The notes below the pieces were generated by a model, which made no database searches, was not told where the DNA came from, and worked only from the letters and a program-made list of their open reading frames with translations. This document shows, piece after piece, positions 26,684 to 36,114 of a stretch of 64,000 bases of DNA (position 1 is the stretch's first letter; each line of letters begins with the position of its first letter). Position numbers and translations under genes: made by a program. Source of the DNA: CAWHQZ01 sp963831645 (GTDB taxonomy: Bacteria; Pseudomonadota; Alphaproteobacteria; Rhizobiales; Aestuariivirgaceae); contig CAWHQZ010000013.1 of NCBI GenBank assembly GCA_963831645.1, positions 186,001 to 250,000 on the forward strand, written 5' to 3'.

Positions 26684-27697
26684 TGGCCACGATGAACATG
26701 GTGCAGGCGCTGAATTCCGCCATGGACGTGATGCTCGCACGCGATCCGGACGTGCTGGTCTTCGGCGAGGATGTCGGCTTTTTCGGTGGCGTCTTCCGCG
26801 TCACCGAGGGCCTGCAGCAGCGTCATGGCGACAAGCGGGTCTTCGATGCGCCGATCGCCGAAGGCGGCCTCATCGGGGTGGCGATCGGCATGGGCGCCTA
26901 TGGTCTGCGGCCGGTCGTCGAATGCCAGTTCGCGGACTACATCTACCCGGCCTTCGACCAGCTCGTTTCCGCCGCCGCGCGGCTGCGCTATCGCTCGGGC
27001 GGCGAGTTCAACGCGCCGTTGACGGTCCGTGCGCCCTATGGCGGCGGCATCTTCGGCGGCCAGACCCACAGCCAAAGTCCGGAGGGACTGTTCACGCATG
27101 TCTGCGGCATCAAGACCGTCATCCCTTCGAACCCCTATGATGCGAAGGGATTGCTGATCAGCGCCATCGAGGACGACGATCCGGTGCTCTTCTTTGAACC
27201 CAAGCGCCTCTACTCGGGACCGTTCGACGGACATCACGACAGGCCCGTCGCTGCATGGGCCGGCCATCCGGCGAGCGAGGTGCCCCTCGAACACTATCGG
27301 GTGCCGCTTGGCGAGGCGGCGATCGTTCGGGAAGGAGCGGACGCTCACCGTGCTCGCCTACGGGACCATGGTGCATGTGGCGCTCGCGGCCGCGGCCGAG
27401 ACCGGCATCGATGCGGAGGTGATCGACCTGCGTACGCTGCTGCCCGTCGATATCGGGAAGATCACGGCATCCGTGGAAAAGACCGGGCGCTGCCTGATCG
27501 TGCATGAAGCGACCCGCACCGGCGGCTATGGCGCCGAGCTGTCGGCGCTCGTCCAGGAGCGCTCGTTTCACCATCTCGAGGCGCCGATCCTGCGGGTTAC
27601 CGGCTGGGATACGCCCTATCCGCATTCCTTCGAGTGGGACTACTTCCCGGGCCCCCGGCGCGTCGCTGAGGGAATGCGCCGCCTGATGGCCGGCTAG
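26680..27697 (+). CDS. bkdA2: Branched-chain 2-oxoacid dehydrogenase E1 beta (one frameshift)
   Basis: Second E1 subunit, about 338 residues when joined. The N-terminal frame runs from MATMNMVQALNSAMDVML through GEDVGFFGGVFR and GGGIFGGQTHSQSPE to VPLGEAAIVREG near 27,335. The rest (TLTVLAYGTMVHVALAAA to VAEGMRRLMAG) is in the next frame, a single-base slip in a GGAAGGAGCGG stretch. Its start overlaps the E1 alpha stop, showing translational coupling. Confidence 0.88.
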
Positions 27698-27710
27698 GCG
27701 GAAAGCGGCC

Positions 27711-28960
27711 ATGGGCACTCTACGTCTTCAAACTTCCGGATGTGGGCGAGGGAGTGGCCGAGGCCGAGATCGTGGCCTGGCATGCCGACGTCGGCGATGA
27801 GATCAAGGAAGATCAGCCGCTGGTCGACGTCATGACCGAGAAGGCGACGGTCGAGATCGGAGCGCCGGTCAGCGGCAAGATCGTGCGTCGTCAGGGCAAA
27901 GCAGGCGATGTGGCCGCGGTCGGAACAGAGCTCGTGGCGATTGCGACCGAGGAGCGCGAAAGCATGGAAGCTCCACGGCCGGCAAGGCCCCAGGCGGCAA
28001 AGCCCGATGTGGATGACGGCCCGGCCGGCGCCGCCGGTATTGCGGCGCCGCCGAAATCAACCGACGCTCCGCCCCGACACCACGCTGGGACGAGACCCCT
28101 GGCGGCACCGGCGGTGCGGGCACGAGCGGCAGCACTCGGTATCGATCTCGCTGCGGTCGAGGGCAAGGGACCCGGAGGACAAATCCGGCATGAGGATCTC
28201 GACGCGCTGCTCCTTCGCGGCGAGAGGAAGGAGCCGGCCCGCGCGGCGCCGGTGCGCGAGGGCAGCGAGGAGATCCGCGTAATCGGTCTGCGCCGCCAGA
28301 TCGCTCAGACCATGCAACAGGCCAAGCGGCGCATCCCGCACTTTACCTACGTCGAGGAGGTCGATCTGACCGCGCTCGAGGCGTTGCGGCGCGATGTCAA
28401 CGAAACGCAGACAGAGGGTTGGCCCAGGCTCACCCTCCTGCCGTTTCTGATCCGCGGCCTCGTCCAGGTGCTTCCGCACCATCCCGGCATCAACGCACAT
28501 TTCGATGATGAGGCGGGTATTATCCGTCGCTATGGCGCTGTGCATGTGGGAGTCGCGACTCAGACGCCCCGCGGCCTCCTCGTTCCGGTAATCCGCAACG
28601 CGGAAACACTGGAGCTGGCGGACATCGCCAGCGGAGATCCGGCGCCTCAGCGATGCCGCCCGGGCCGGGAAGGCCGGACGCGAGGACCTCTCGGGATCGA
28701 CCATTACGGTAACGAGTCTCGGGGCGCTTGGCGGCATCGCGGCAACGCCGATCATCAAGCCGCCCGAGGTCGCCATCGTGGGCGTCAACAAGATCGCCGA
28801 GCGACCGGTGGTGCGTGAAGGTCGCATCGTCGTGCGCAAGATGATTAACCTTTCCTCGTCGTTCGACCATCGCGTGGTTGACGGCTTCGACGCGGCGTCG
28901 TTCATTCAAGCCCTGAAGACGGCGCTTGAGGCGCCCGCTCGCCTGCTGGCCTTGCGTTAG
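27711..28960 (+). CDS. bkdB: Dihydrolipoamide acyltransferase E2 (two frameshifts)
   Basis: E2 core: lipoyl domain (about 5-78, lipoyl-Lys in VMTEKATVEIGAPV), peripheral-subunit-binding domain (about 135-170, APAVRARAAALGIDL) and catalytic domain ending with the active-site DHRVVDG. ATG 27711 precedes a one-base slip before YVFKLPDVGEG, so the long frame begins without its natural Met. A second slip near 28,636 moves LSDAARAGKAGREDLSGST to the C-terminus into another frame, ending at 28,960. No E3 (lipoamide dehydrogenase) gene follows, so E3 must come from elsewhere. Confidence 0.88.
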
Positions 28961-29205
28961 CAGGGATAGGAAGCATGTCTGGATCGTGATAATAGTGTCA
29001 AAAGTGTGGAACAATGGCTCGGCCAGCCGGGTTGAGACGATCCACACTCGGTCAGTTGCGTTCAGTGGAGGATTCTCGTGCGAAGAAGCTTCCTGCGTCG
29101 TCGCATCGCCCTGCGGGCAAGAACCGCAGCTTTGCGCCTGACGATACCGTCGGGAAACGCTGCACATCTGCGCAGTCGTCACGGCTCTCTGAGGAGAATT
29201 GAGAC

Positions 29206-32200
29206 ATGCCCATGACGTCCGGCTTGAAATCGGTGATCAGCGCGTCGCTGATCGCTATCGGCGTTCTCGGTGTGACCAGCGCCCATGCCATGGATGCCAG
29301 AGTCGTGGTGATCGCCGAAGCAGAATCCTCACGCGGCGTGCCCAGGTTTCGTCTGGTGGCCGACGACCGCGTGATCGGCGAAGCACAGCTCGGCAGATCC
29401 CTGGACGAGCGCTCAACCCGCCAACACGGTTCGTTACTCCGGGAAATTCGAGTTCATCGTTCGAAACATCGAAAAGGTGAAGTTCCTCGACATTGAGCTA
29501 CCCGAGCGACAGCGCGAACTCGAAAGAGACCCCAGCGGCGATGTGACGCTCGCGATCACCGGTTTTTTGGTCGAACGGGGTCAAATTCGATCCTGCGACA
29601 CTGGCGGTCGCTGTCGGCACGCCTTCACCGACACTCGAGGGCAGATTGCGACTTGCGCGACCTGCCACTGGATGGACCGAGGAAGAGCGTAAGCAGGCGG
29701 AAGCGGCGCGCATTGCGGAAGAGGAGCGTCAGAGCGCCGAAGCGGCACGGATCGCGGAGGAAGAGCGTAAGCAGGCCGAAGCGGCTCGGATCGCGGAAGA
29801 GGAACGTCAGAAAGCCGAAGCGGCCCGGATCGCGGAAGAGGAACGACAGAAGGCCGAAGCAGCGCGAATTGCAGAGGAAGAGCGTCAGAAGAGCGCGAAG
29901 GTGAGGCTCGCATCGCGGAAGAAGAGCGTCAGAAGGCCGAGACGGCACGGATCGCGGAGGAAGAGCGACTGAAGGCCGAGACGGCACGGATCGCCGAGGA
30001 GGAGCGTCAGAAGGCCGAAGCAGCCCGGATCGCCGAGGAGGAGCGTCAGAGGGCCGAAGCTGCCCGGACCGCGGAAGAGGAACGTCAAGAAGGCCGAAGC
30101 GGCACGGATCGCCGAGGAAGAGCGTCAGAGGGCCGAGGCGGCACGGATCGCGGAAGAGGAACGTCAGAAGGCCGAAGCGGCACGGATCGCCGAGGAAGAG
30201 CGTCAGAGGGCCGAAGCGGCACGGATCGCGGAAGAGGAACGTCAGAAGGTCGAGGCGGCTCGCATCGCCGAAGAAGAGCGCCAGAAGGCCGAAGCGGCAC
30301 GGATCGCGGAAGAGGAACGTCAGAAGGTCGAGGCGGCTCGCATCGCCGAAGAAGAGCGTCAAGATGGCCGAAGCGGCACGGATCGCGGAAGAGGTGCGTC
30401 AGAGGGCCGAAGCTGCCCGGACCGCGGAAGAGGAACGTCAAAAGGCCGAAGCGGCACGGATCGCCGAGGAGGAGCGTCAGAGGGCCGAAGCGGCTCGGAT
30501 CGCAGAGGAAGAGCGTCAGAGGGCCGAAGCGGCTCGGATCGCGGAGGAGGAACGTCAGAAGGCCGAAGCAGCTCGGATTGCCGAGGAGGAGCGTCAGAAG
30601 GCTGAAGCAGCGCGAATTGCCGAGGAAGAGCGCCAGAAAGCCAAAGTGACTCGCATTGCGGAGGAAGAGCCGTTAAAGGCCGAGACGGCACGGATCGCCG
30701 AGGAGGAACGTCAGAAGGCCGAAGCAGCTCGGATCGCCGAGGAGGACCGAGGCGGCTCGGATCGCCGAAGAAGAACGTCAGAAGGCTGAAGCAGCTCGGA
30801 TCGCAGAGGAAGAGCGTCAGAAGGCTGAAGCAACTCGGATGGTGGAAGAGGAGCGTCAGAAGGCCGAAGCGGCACGGATCGCGGAGGAAGAGCGGTGAAG
30901 GCCGAAGAGCGCGAATTGCCGAGGAAGAGCGCCAGAAAGCCGACGTGACCCGCATCGCGGAGGAAGAGCGACTGAAGGCCGAGACGGCACGGATCGCAGA
31001 GGAAGAGCGTCAGAGGGCCGAAGCAGCTCGGATCGTGGAAGAGGAGCGTCAGAAGGCCGAAGCAGCTCGGATCGCGGAAGAGGAGCGTCAGAAGGCCGAA
31101 GCAGCTCGGATCGCGGAGGAAGAGCGCAAGAAAGCCGAAGCTGCCCGGATCGCGGAAGAGGAGAGCGGCAAGAAGGCCGAAGCGAGCACGGATCGCGGAA
31201 GAGGAGCGTCAGACGGCCGAAGCTGCCCGGATCGCCGAAGAGGAGCGTCAAGAAAGCCGAAGCGACTCGCATCGCGGAGGAGGAGCGTCAGAAGGCAGAG
31301 GCGGCTCGGATCGCCGAGGAGGAGCGTCAGAAGGCTGAAGCAGCTCGGATCGCGGAGGAGGAGCGGTAGAAGGCCGAAGCAGCTCGAATCGCCGAGGAAG
31401 AGCGCCAGAAAGCCGACGTGACTCGCATCGCGGAGGAAGAGCGACTGAAGGCCGAGGCGGCACGGATCGCGGAGGAGGAGCGTCAGAAGGCTGAAGCAGC
31501 TCGGATCGCGGAGGAAGAGCGTCAAGAAGGCCGAAGCAGCCCGGATCGCGGAGGAGGAGCGTCAGAAGGCCGAAGCAGCACGGATCGCGGAGGAGGAGCG
31601 TCAGAAGGCTGAAGCAGCTCGGATCGCCGAGGAAGAGCGTCAGAAGGCTGAAGCAGCTCGGATCGCGGAGGAGGAGCGTCAGAAGGCTGAAGCAGCTCGG
31701 ATCGCGGAGGAAGAGCGTCAGAAGGCCGAAGCAACTCGGATCGCGGAAGAGGAGCGTCAGAAGGCCGAAGCGGCACGGATCGCGGAGGAGGAGCGTCAGA
31801 AGGCCGAAGCAGCTCGGATCGCCGAGGAAGAGCGTCAGAAGGCTGAAGCAGCGCGAATTGCCGAGGAAGAGCGGTTGAAGGCCGAAGCAGCGCGAATTGC
31901 CGAGGAAGAGCGCAAGAAAGTCGAAGCGGCCCGGATCGCCGAGAAGGAGCGTAAGAAGGCCGAAGCGGCCCGGATCGCTGAGAAAAAGCGCAAGCAAGCA
32001 GAAGCAGCACGGATCGCTGAGAAAAAGCGCCAGCAGGCCGAAGCGGCCCGGATCGCCGAAAAGGAGCGTAAGAAGGCCGAGGCGGCTCGTATCGCGCAGG
32101 ATGAGAAGGCAGAAAAGGCTCGCCTCGCAGTGGAGAAAAAGAAGCGCCAGAAGGCAGCGGCTGTACGACCCGCGGCTGCCGAGGAGGAGCGAAAGAAAAC

Positions 32201-32747
32201 AGCGGCGGCCAGCCTCCCGGCCGGGGACAAGACAGGCAACGCCACGCCGCCCAAGACTGCGGCTCGCTCGGGAAAATCGAAGACATCGCAGCAAGAGGTC
32301 GCAAAGGTCGCCCGGCAAAAACGGGCGAAGGTCAAGGTTGCGGGTCCGTCAGGCTGCGGGAGTGTCGCTGCCCTTGACATCACCGGCTACAAGAACAATC
32401 GCGCCGAGCTTCCGCAGGGTGCGGCAGGTCAACTGGCCGTCGTCGCCAAGTCCTTGAAAGGCACCCGGTGCCGGATCAGGATCACCGGCCATGCCAGCAA
32501 CAAGGAGCGGAGGCGGGTTCCGACGCTCCTGTTCCAGGCACGCACGGAGGAGGTCGCGGCGGAACCGAGGGGTCTCGGCATCACAGCCGATCCGCTCGGG
32601 TTTTCCGTCGGTCGCATGTCCCGGGCAAGGGCGGCCGCCGTTGCACGAGAGCTGAGGAGGCTAGGAGTTGCCGCGGATCAAATCTCGACAGGTGCGGCCA
32701 TCGGCGGCGGCCAGCGCGTGTCCGTCAGGGTGCAGCAGCTGAGGTAG
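29206..32747 (+). CDS. Exported giant repeat protein with OmpA-like C-terminus (many frameshifts)
   Basis: Reconstructed product of about 1,180 residues. An N-terminal signal peptide (SLIAIGVLGVTSAHA) is followed by a beta-rich domain of about 130 residues resembling carbohydrate-binding modules of the xylan-binding type (DARVVVIAEAESSRGVPRFR, then FEFIVRNIEKVKFLDIELP). Then come about 60 tandem copies of the 13-residue unit AEAARIAEEERQK, a Lys/Ala-rich spacer, and an OmpA/MotB-like domain (CRIRITGHASN and later MSRARAAAVARELRRLG) that could bind peptidoglycan. The repeats predict one very long helix, as in TolA. The frame breaks at about 29,420, 29,570 and at least eight places in the array; only the ends 29,206-29,420 and 31,875-32,747 are long clean stretches. 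The cognate partner is unknown. Confidence 0.75.
29690..32110 (+). repeat. Tandem 39-base repeat array coding AEAARIAEEERQK
   Basis: About 60 head-to-tail 39-base units such as GCCGAAGCGGCACGGATCGC-GGAAGAGGAACGTCAGAAG (written in two halves). Third-position and occasional Lys/Arg/Glu changes separate the units; some units drop or gain a base, breaking the frame. The last units (31,900-32,110) are more diverged (K-x-R-K-K/Q-A-E) and grade into the OmpA-like part. Confidence 0.9.
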
Positions 32748-32778
32748 GCTGAACCTGGCCGGCTGACCGCAGCTCCAG

Positions 32779-33147
32779 CTAATTGAGAGCGTTGATGATT
32801 CGATTTTGCGTGTCGAGCAGGATTCTTTCGTAGGCCCTGTACTGCTCGGGGCTGAGGATCTTCCTCGCCTCCGATTTCTCGCGAGAGCAATTCGCCTTTA
32901 ACTTTGTCTGCGCCTTCTGCAGCTTGGCCATGTCTGGTTTGGCGTCAGGATCGATGCCGAATTCCCTGAAGATGGCGTTGCGGCGGCTTTTGCTTTGGCT
33001 CATGAGTTTCTGCATCTGCGCCCTCTGTGCGCCCTGCAGGTTCAGCTCCGCGACCACATCGTTGTCGTAGATGGAAGCTGCAGCCGGATCGGCCGGCGCT
33101 GAAAACGTGATGGCAAGTGCAGCGAAGATCAATGCGACAAACCTCAT
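32779..33147 (-). CDS. Small periplasmic helical protein (Spy/CpxP-like)
   Basis: 122 residues with signal peptide (MRFVALIFAALAITFSAPAD) and a charged helical body (LNLQGAQRAQMQKLMSQSKS, then LSPEQYRAYERILLD). The pattern L-x-x-x-Q-x-x-x-[ML] with a second L-S-P-E-Q-x-x-x-Y resembles the LTXXQ motifs of Spy/CpxP periplasmic chaperones. ATG 33147 is chosen; a second ATG 18 bases earlier is possible. It converges with the giant repeat protein gene 31 bases away. Confidence 0.72.
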   Translation of the reverse strand: MRFVALIFAALAITFSAPADPAAASIYDNDVVAELNLQGAQRAQMQKLMSQSKSRRNAIFREFGIDPDAKPDMAKLQKAQTKLKANCSREKSEARKILSPEQYRAYERILLDTQNRIINALN

Positions 33148-33270
33148 TTGAGCCGGCTCCCTCATTTTGTGCGTCGATTGATAATTCCCTGTTAGCGGCG
33201 CAGAGCCGCTCCCCGCAAGCGATGATAATACAGGATTCGGCCTCCGGGATCGGCTTTTTGGCTGCCCCCT

Positions 33271-34611
33271 GTGGATTACGGGCCGCTGTTGCGTCAAAGT
33301 CACTTTCATCGACCTGCAGAAAAGGAGAACTGGCCCATGTACATTGCCGGGGAAGAAGAAATCGAGGCGATCGCCCGGGTGATCCGGACCAATGCCCTGT
33401 TTCGCTACGGCATCGGGCAGGAATGCGACCGCTTCGAGAAGCGTTATGCGGCCTACCTCGGCGTCAGGCATTTTGCCCTGGCAGCGAGCGGCAGCAACGC
33501 GCTGGCGGCCGCGCTGATTGCGGTCGGTCTTGGGCCGGGCGACGAAGTGCTGATTCCCGCGCATACCTATCTGGCGACGGCGACCTCGGTGCTGGCGGCC
33601 GGGGCGATCCCGGTGATCGTCGACATTGATGAAAGCATCACCATCGATCCTGCGGCGGTTGAGAAGGCGATCGGCCCGCACACCCGCGCCGTAGTGCCTG
33701 TCCACATGTGGGGTGCGGCATGCGACCTCGATGCGATCATGGAGATCGCCGCACGGCGCGGGCTGATCGTCATCGAAGACGCCTGCCAGGGGGTGGGCGG
33801 CGGCTACAAGGGCCGCAAGTTCGGCTCGATCGGACATATCGGCGCCTTCAGCTTCAACTACTACAAGAACATGAGCAGCGGCGAGGGTGGCGGCGTCTCG
33901 GTCAACGACGACAGGCTCGCCAGGCGCGTTCGCGGCGCCATCGATCCCTGCCACTACTATTGGAACGGTCGCGACGAGGAGAACAAACCGTTCGGCGCCA
34001 ACGGCGCTCGCGCCTCCGAGCTCATGGGCGCCATGTTGAACGTCCAACTCGATCGCATCGACGGGATGATCGAAGCGATGCGCAGGGAAAAGCGCGCCAT
34101 TCTCGCCGGCACTGCAAGCCTCGACAACCTCGGCCTGCGGCCTGCGCCGATGCACAGTCCCGACGATGACTGCGCCACGCAGGTCATGTACACCTTGCCC
34201 TCGGCAGATGCCGCGCGGCGCTTCGTCCGGCTGTGCCCGAGCGTGATCGCCGGCGCCACGGGCCGCCACACTTACACCGAATGGGACCAGGTGCTGGTCG
34301 GCGCGGGCGCGGCGCACCCGGCCATGAATCCGTTCAACATGCCGGCCAATGCCCCGTGCCGGAAAACCTATTCACGCGACATGTGCGCCAGGTCGCTCGA
34401 CATCCTGAACCGCACAGTGATGGTGGCGACTCATCCCAGGCACAGCGAAGGCGAGATCAGCGACATCATTCACAACATCGGCGTGGCTGCCCGTGTCGTG
34501 CTCGGCGGCATGCGCCTGGAGGAGGCCGACCTTCGCGAGGTGACGCCGGTGGACGCTCGGAAATTCGACATTGCGACGCAGGAGCGTGGTGCAGCCGCTT
34601 CTGCTTCCTGA
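33271..34611 (+). CDS. DegT/DnrJ/EryC1/StrS-family PLP aminotransferase
   Basis: 446 residues; family members transfer an amino group to keto-sugars (for example in surface polysaccharide or antibiotic sugars). PLP-binding Lys199 is in NYYKNMSSGEGGG; DACQGVGGGYKGR supplies the Asp that pairs with the pyridine nitrogen. The C-terminal 70 residues extend past the usual family length. No sugar biosynthesis neighbours are present, so the substrate is unknown. The gene is isolated, with the next gene convergent at its 3' end. Confidence 0.9.
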   Translation: MDYGPLLRQSHFHRPAEKENWPMYIAGEEEIEAIARVIRTNALFRYGIGQECDRFEKRYAAYLGVRHFALAASGSNALAAALIAVGLGPGDEVLIPAHTYLATATSVLAAGAIPVIVDIDESITIDPAAVEKAIGPHTRAVVPVHMWGAACDLDAIMEIAARRGLIVIEDACQGVGGGYKGRKFGSIGHIGAFSFNYYKNMSSGEGGGVSVNDDRLARRVRGAIDPCHYYWNGRDEENKPFGANGARASELMGAMLNVQLDRIDGMIEAMRREKRAILAGTASLDNLGLRPAPMHSPDDDCATQVMYTLPSADAARRFVRLCPSVIAGATGRHTYTEWDQVLVGAGAAHPAMNPFNMPANAPCRKTYSRDMCARSLDILNRTVMVATHPRHSEGEISDIIHNIGVAARVVLGGMRLEEADLREVTPVDARKFDIATQERGAAASAS

Positions 34612-35661
34612 TTACGGGCGCGTCATGTAACGCATTGCCGCGGAGTAGGTCGCGCCGCCGACCACGCACGGCAGCCCCACTGCCACCAGGCCGGCAACCG
34701 CCGCGCCGATGCAGCCCAGCGAGATGGCGCCCTCGCCGGCCTTGCCCCACCAGGCGATCTTGCGTTTGTAGGCCGGACCTTTCTGGCGAAGCTCATTCAG
34801 CGCCGCCATGGCCTCATTCTTGATCTGGCCCATTTCCGCGGTCTCGGCGGCGAAGATCACCTCGTCGAGGATCGGCGCGACCTCCGGCGGTTGATGGTCT
34901 CGAAGTTGCTTGAGCGCGGCGAGGAGTTCCGCATCCCGCGAGCTTGAGGTGGCCAGCGAATACTTCGCCGTACTTCCGAGGGTCAGCTTCTCGACTTCGT
35001 CATAGTTTTGCGACCACGGCAGCAGGGCGACGATACGAGACAGCGGCAATATCGAACCGGTCGCATAGTAGTAGCCCCAGAACGTGTCCATGACGACCGG
35101 GCTGGGCTCGAGGGGTGTTCGCTTGGCCTCTTCGTCGCGAGTGAATGCGCCCCGCATGCGTGCCCACGTAGACGGCTTTTCCGGGATCGTGAAATCGTCC
35201 AGGATGGGGAACTTGCCGGCGAGGTAGGCGTCGATCATCGCCTGCCGATTCGGTGCGAGTCTCGACGTATTGGCGAGCACTTCGCGCCACTCCGGCAAAC
35301 CGGAGTAGGCCACGGCGCGCACCACCGCCCAATTGTCTTCGGGCTTGAGGGCGAGCATTTTTTTCACCAGCTTTTCCGCATGATCGGGGTTGGAACCGAT
35401 GACTCCGGCCATGAAGCCGATGAATACTCCGGCGGCGTCGGGCTCCTGAAAGGCGCCGCTGTTGCCGAGCGCAATGACGGCTTCGGGAAGAAGCTTGCGG
35501 TCGGGCTTGGATCGATACGTCTTGATCCATGCCATGACCCGCTCGGATGCAGCGGGCTCAACGGCAGCGACATGCGCCGCGTCAGACCAAAAAGCGATCA
35601 TTAAGGCTGTGAGTGCAGCCGCGAGGGCACGCAGCATTCGCAGATATCTTCCCCTGCTCAT
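34612..35661 (-). CDS. Exported hypothetical protein with C-terminal membrane segment
   Basis: 349 residues: signal-like N-terminus (MLRALAAALTALMIAFWSDA), helical repeat-like middle (EKLVKKMLALKPEDNWAVVR suggests TPR/HEAT-like helices) and a hydrophobic C-terminal stretch with two Cys (ISLGCIGAAVAGLVAVGLPC). I do not recognise a named family. ATG 35661 is used because a TTG 18 bases upstream sits inside the palindrome at 35663. It converges with the aminotransferase gene without a gap. Confidence 0.7.
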   Translation of the reverse strand: MSRGRYLRMLRALAAALTALMIAFWSDAAHVAAVEPAASERVMAWIKTYRSKPDRKLLPEAVIALGNSGAFQEPDAAGVFIGFMAGVIGSNPDHAEKLVKKMLALKPEDNWAVVRAVAYSGLPEWREVLANTSRLAPNRQAMIDAYLAGKFPILDDFTIPEKPSTWARMRGAFTRDEEAKRTPLEPSPVVMDTFWGYYYATGSILPLSRIVALLPWSQNYDEVEKLTLGSTAKYSLATSSSRDAELLAALKQLRDHQPPEVAPILDEVIFAAETAEMGQIKNEAMAALNELRQKGPAYKRKIAWWGKAGEGAISLGCIGAAVAGLVAVGLPCVVGGATYSAAMRYMTRP

Positions 35662-35662
35662 C

Positions 35663-35679
35663 TTGATTGGAACAATCAA
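35663..35679. promoter_or_regulatory. Perfect palindrome abutting the ATG of the exported protein
   Basis: TTGATTG-GAA-CAATCAA is a perfect 7-base dyad ending one base before the start codon at 35661. Half sites resemble FNR boxes, but the 7-base spacing between TTGAT and ATCAA does not fit FixK. It could be an operator or a leader hairpin covering the ribosome site. Confidence 0.4.
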
Positions 35680-35738
35680 GTCCGGGGTTGAGGCAATTCT
35701 GTGGCGAGGGGTCTCGTAATGTGCGGCAGCGGCACATG

Positions 35739-35981
35739 TCAGCCAGCAGTCAACACGCCGCCGACAAACAATAGCATGGCGCCCAAGGCAAGGAGTACGA
35801 GGCCAATCCAGTTCGATCTGAGATCGAAGGCGGCGCCGCGCGTTCTCGGCTCCAGCGTCGTGCTCTCAACCATCGTATGCCGCTTGCTCGCACCGCTCAG
35901 CCTTCCCTGACCGAGCGCTTTGCCGGCCATGTACAGGACTCCGCAAATCACCAGCAGCGCTCCTATGAGAACAACGACCAT
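35739..35981 (-). CDS. Small two-helix membrane protein
   Basis: 80 residues with two predicted membrane helices (VVVLIGALLVICGVLYMAG and NWIGLVLLALGAMLLFVGGV) joined by a polar linker (SKRHTMVESTTLEPRTRGA). ATG 35981 begins the protein; the much longer upstream frame is antisense to the esterase promoter. No known family recognised. Confidence 0.65.
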   Translation of the reverse strand: MVVVLIGALLVICGVLYMAGKALGQGRLSGASKRHTMVESTTLEPRTRGAAFDLRSNWIGLVLLALGAMLLFVGGVLTAG

Positions 35982-36052
35982 CTCTGCCTCCCCCGTCTGC
36001 TTGAATTGACGCAACGTGCCCGGGAATGGCGCCACAGGCAACCGAAGCTGCA

Positions 36053-36088
36053 TTGCAACATTGTATTGTGCGGCGCAATATGCAACAA
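36053..36088. promoter_or_regulatory. TTGCAACA/TGCAACAA repeats and dyad upstream of the esterase
   Basis: ATTGTGCGGCGCAAT (36065-36079) is a near-perfect dyad flanked by TTGCAACA and TGCAACAA. TGC/GCA-rich sites before polyhydroxybutyrate genes are known targets of PhaR-type repressors; this assignment is a guess from position and composition. Confidence 0.3.
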
Positions 36089-36114
36089 GCATCCATGACA
36101 GGCCTCGGCAAGAC

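Noticed and set aside
29690..32110. CRISPR-like regular repeats
   Set aside because: Units are contiguous without unique spacers and encode a continuous helical peptide.
31248..32318. Minus-strand frames rich in RDPSCFSLLTLLL-type repeats
   Set aside because: Mirror image of the 39-base repeat array; no start signal, and the plus frame has signal peptide and OmpA-like end.
35663..35679. FixK box before the exported hypothetical protein
   Set aside because: The half sites are 7 bases apart, not 4, so FixK binding is unlikely.
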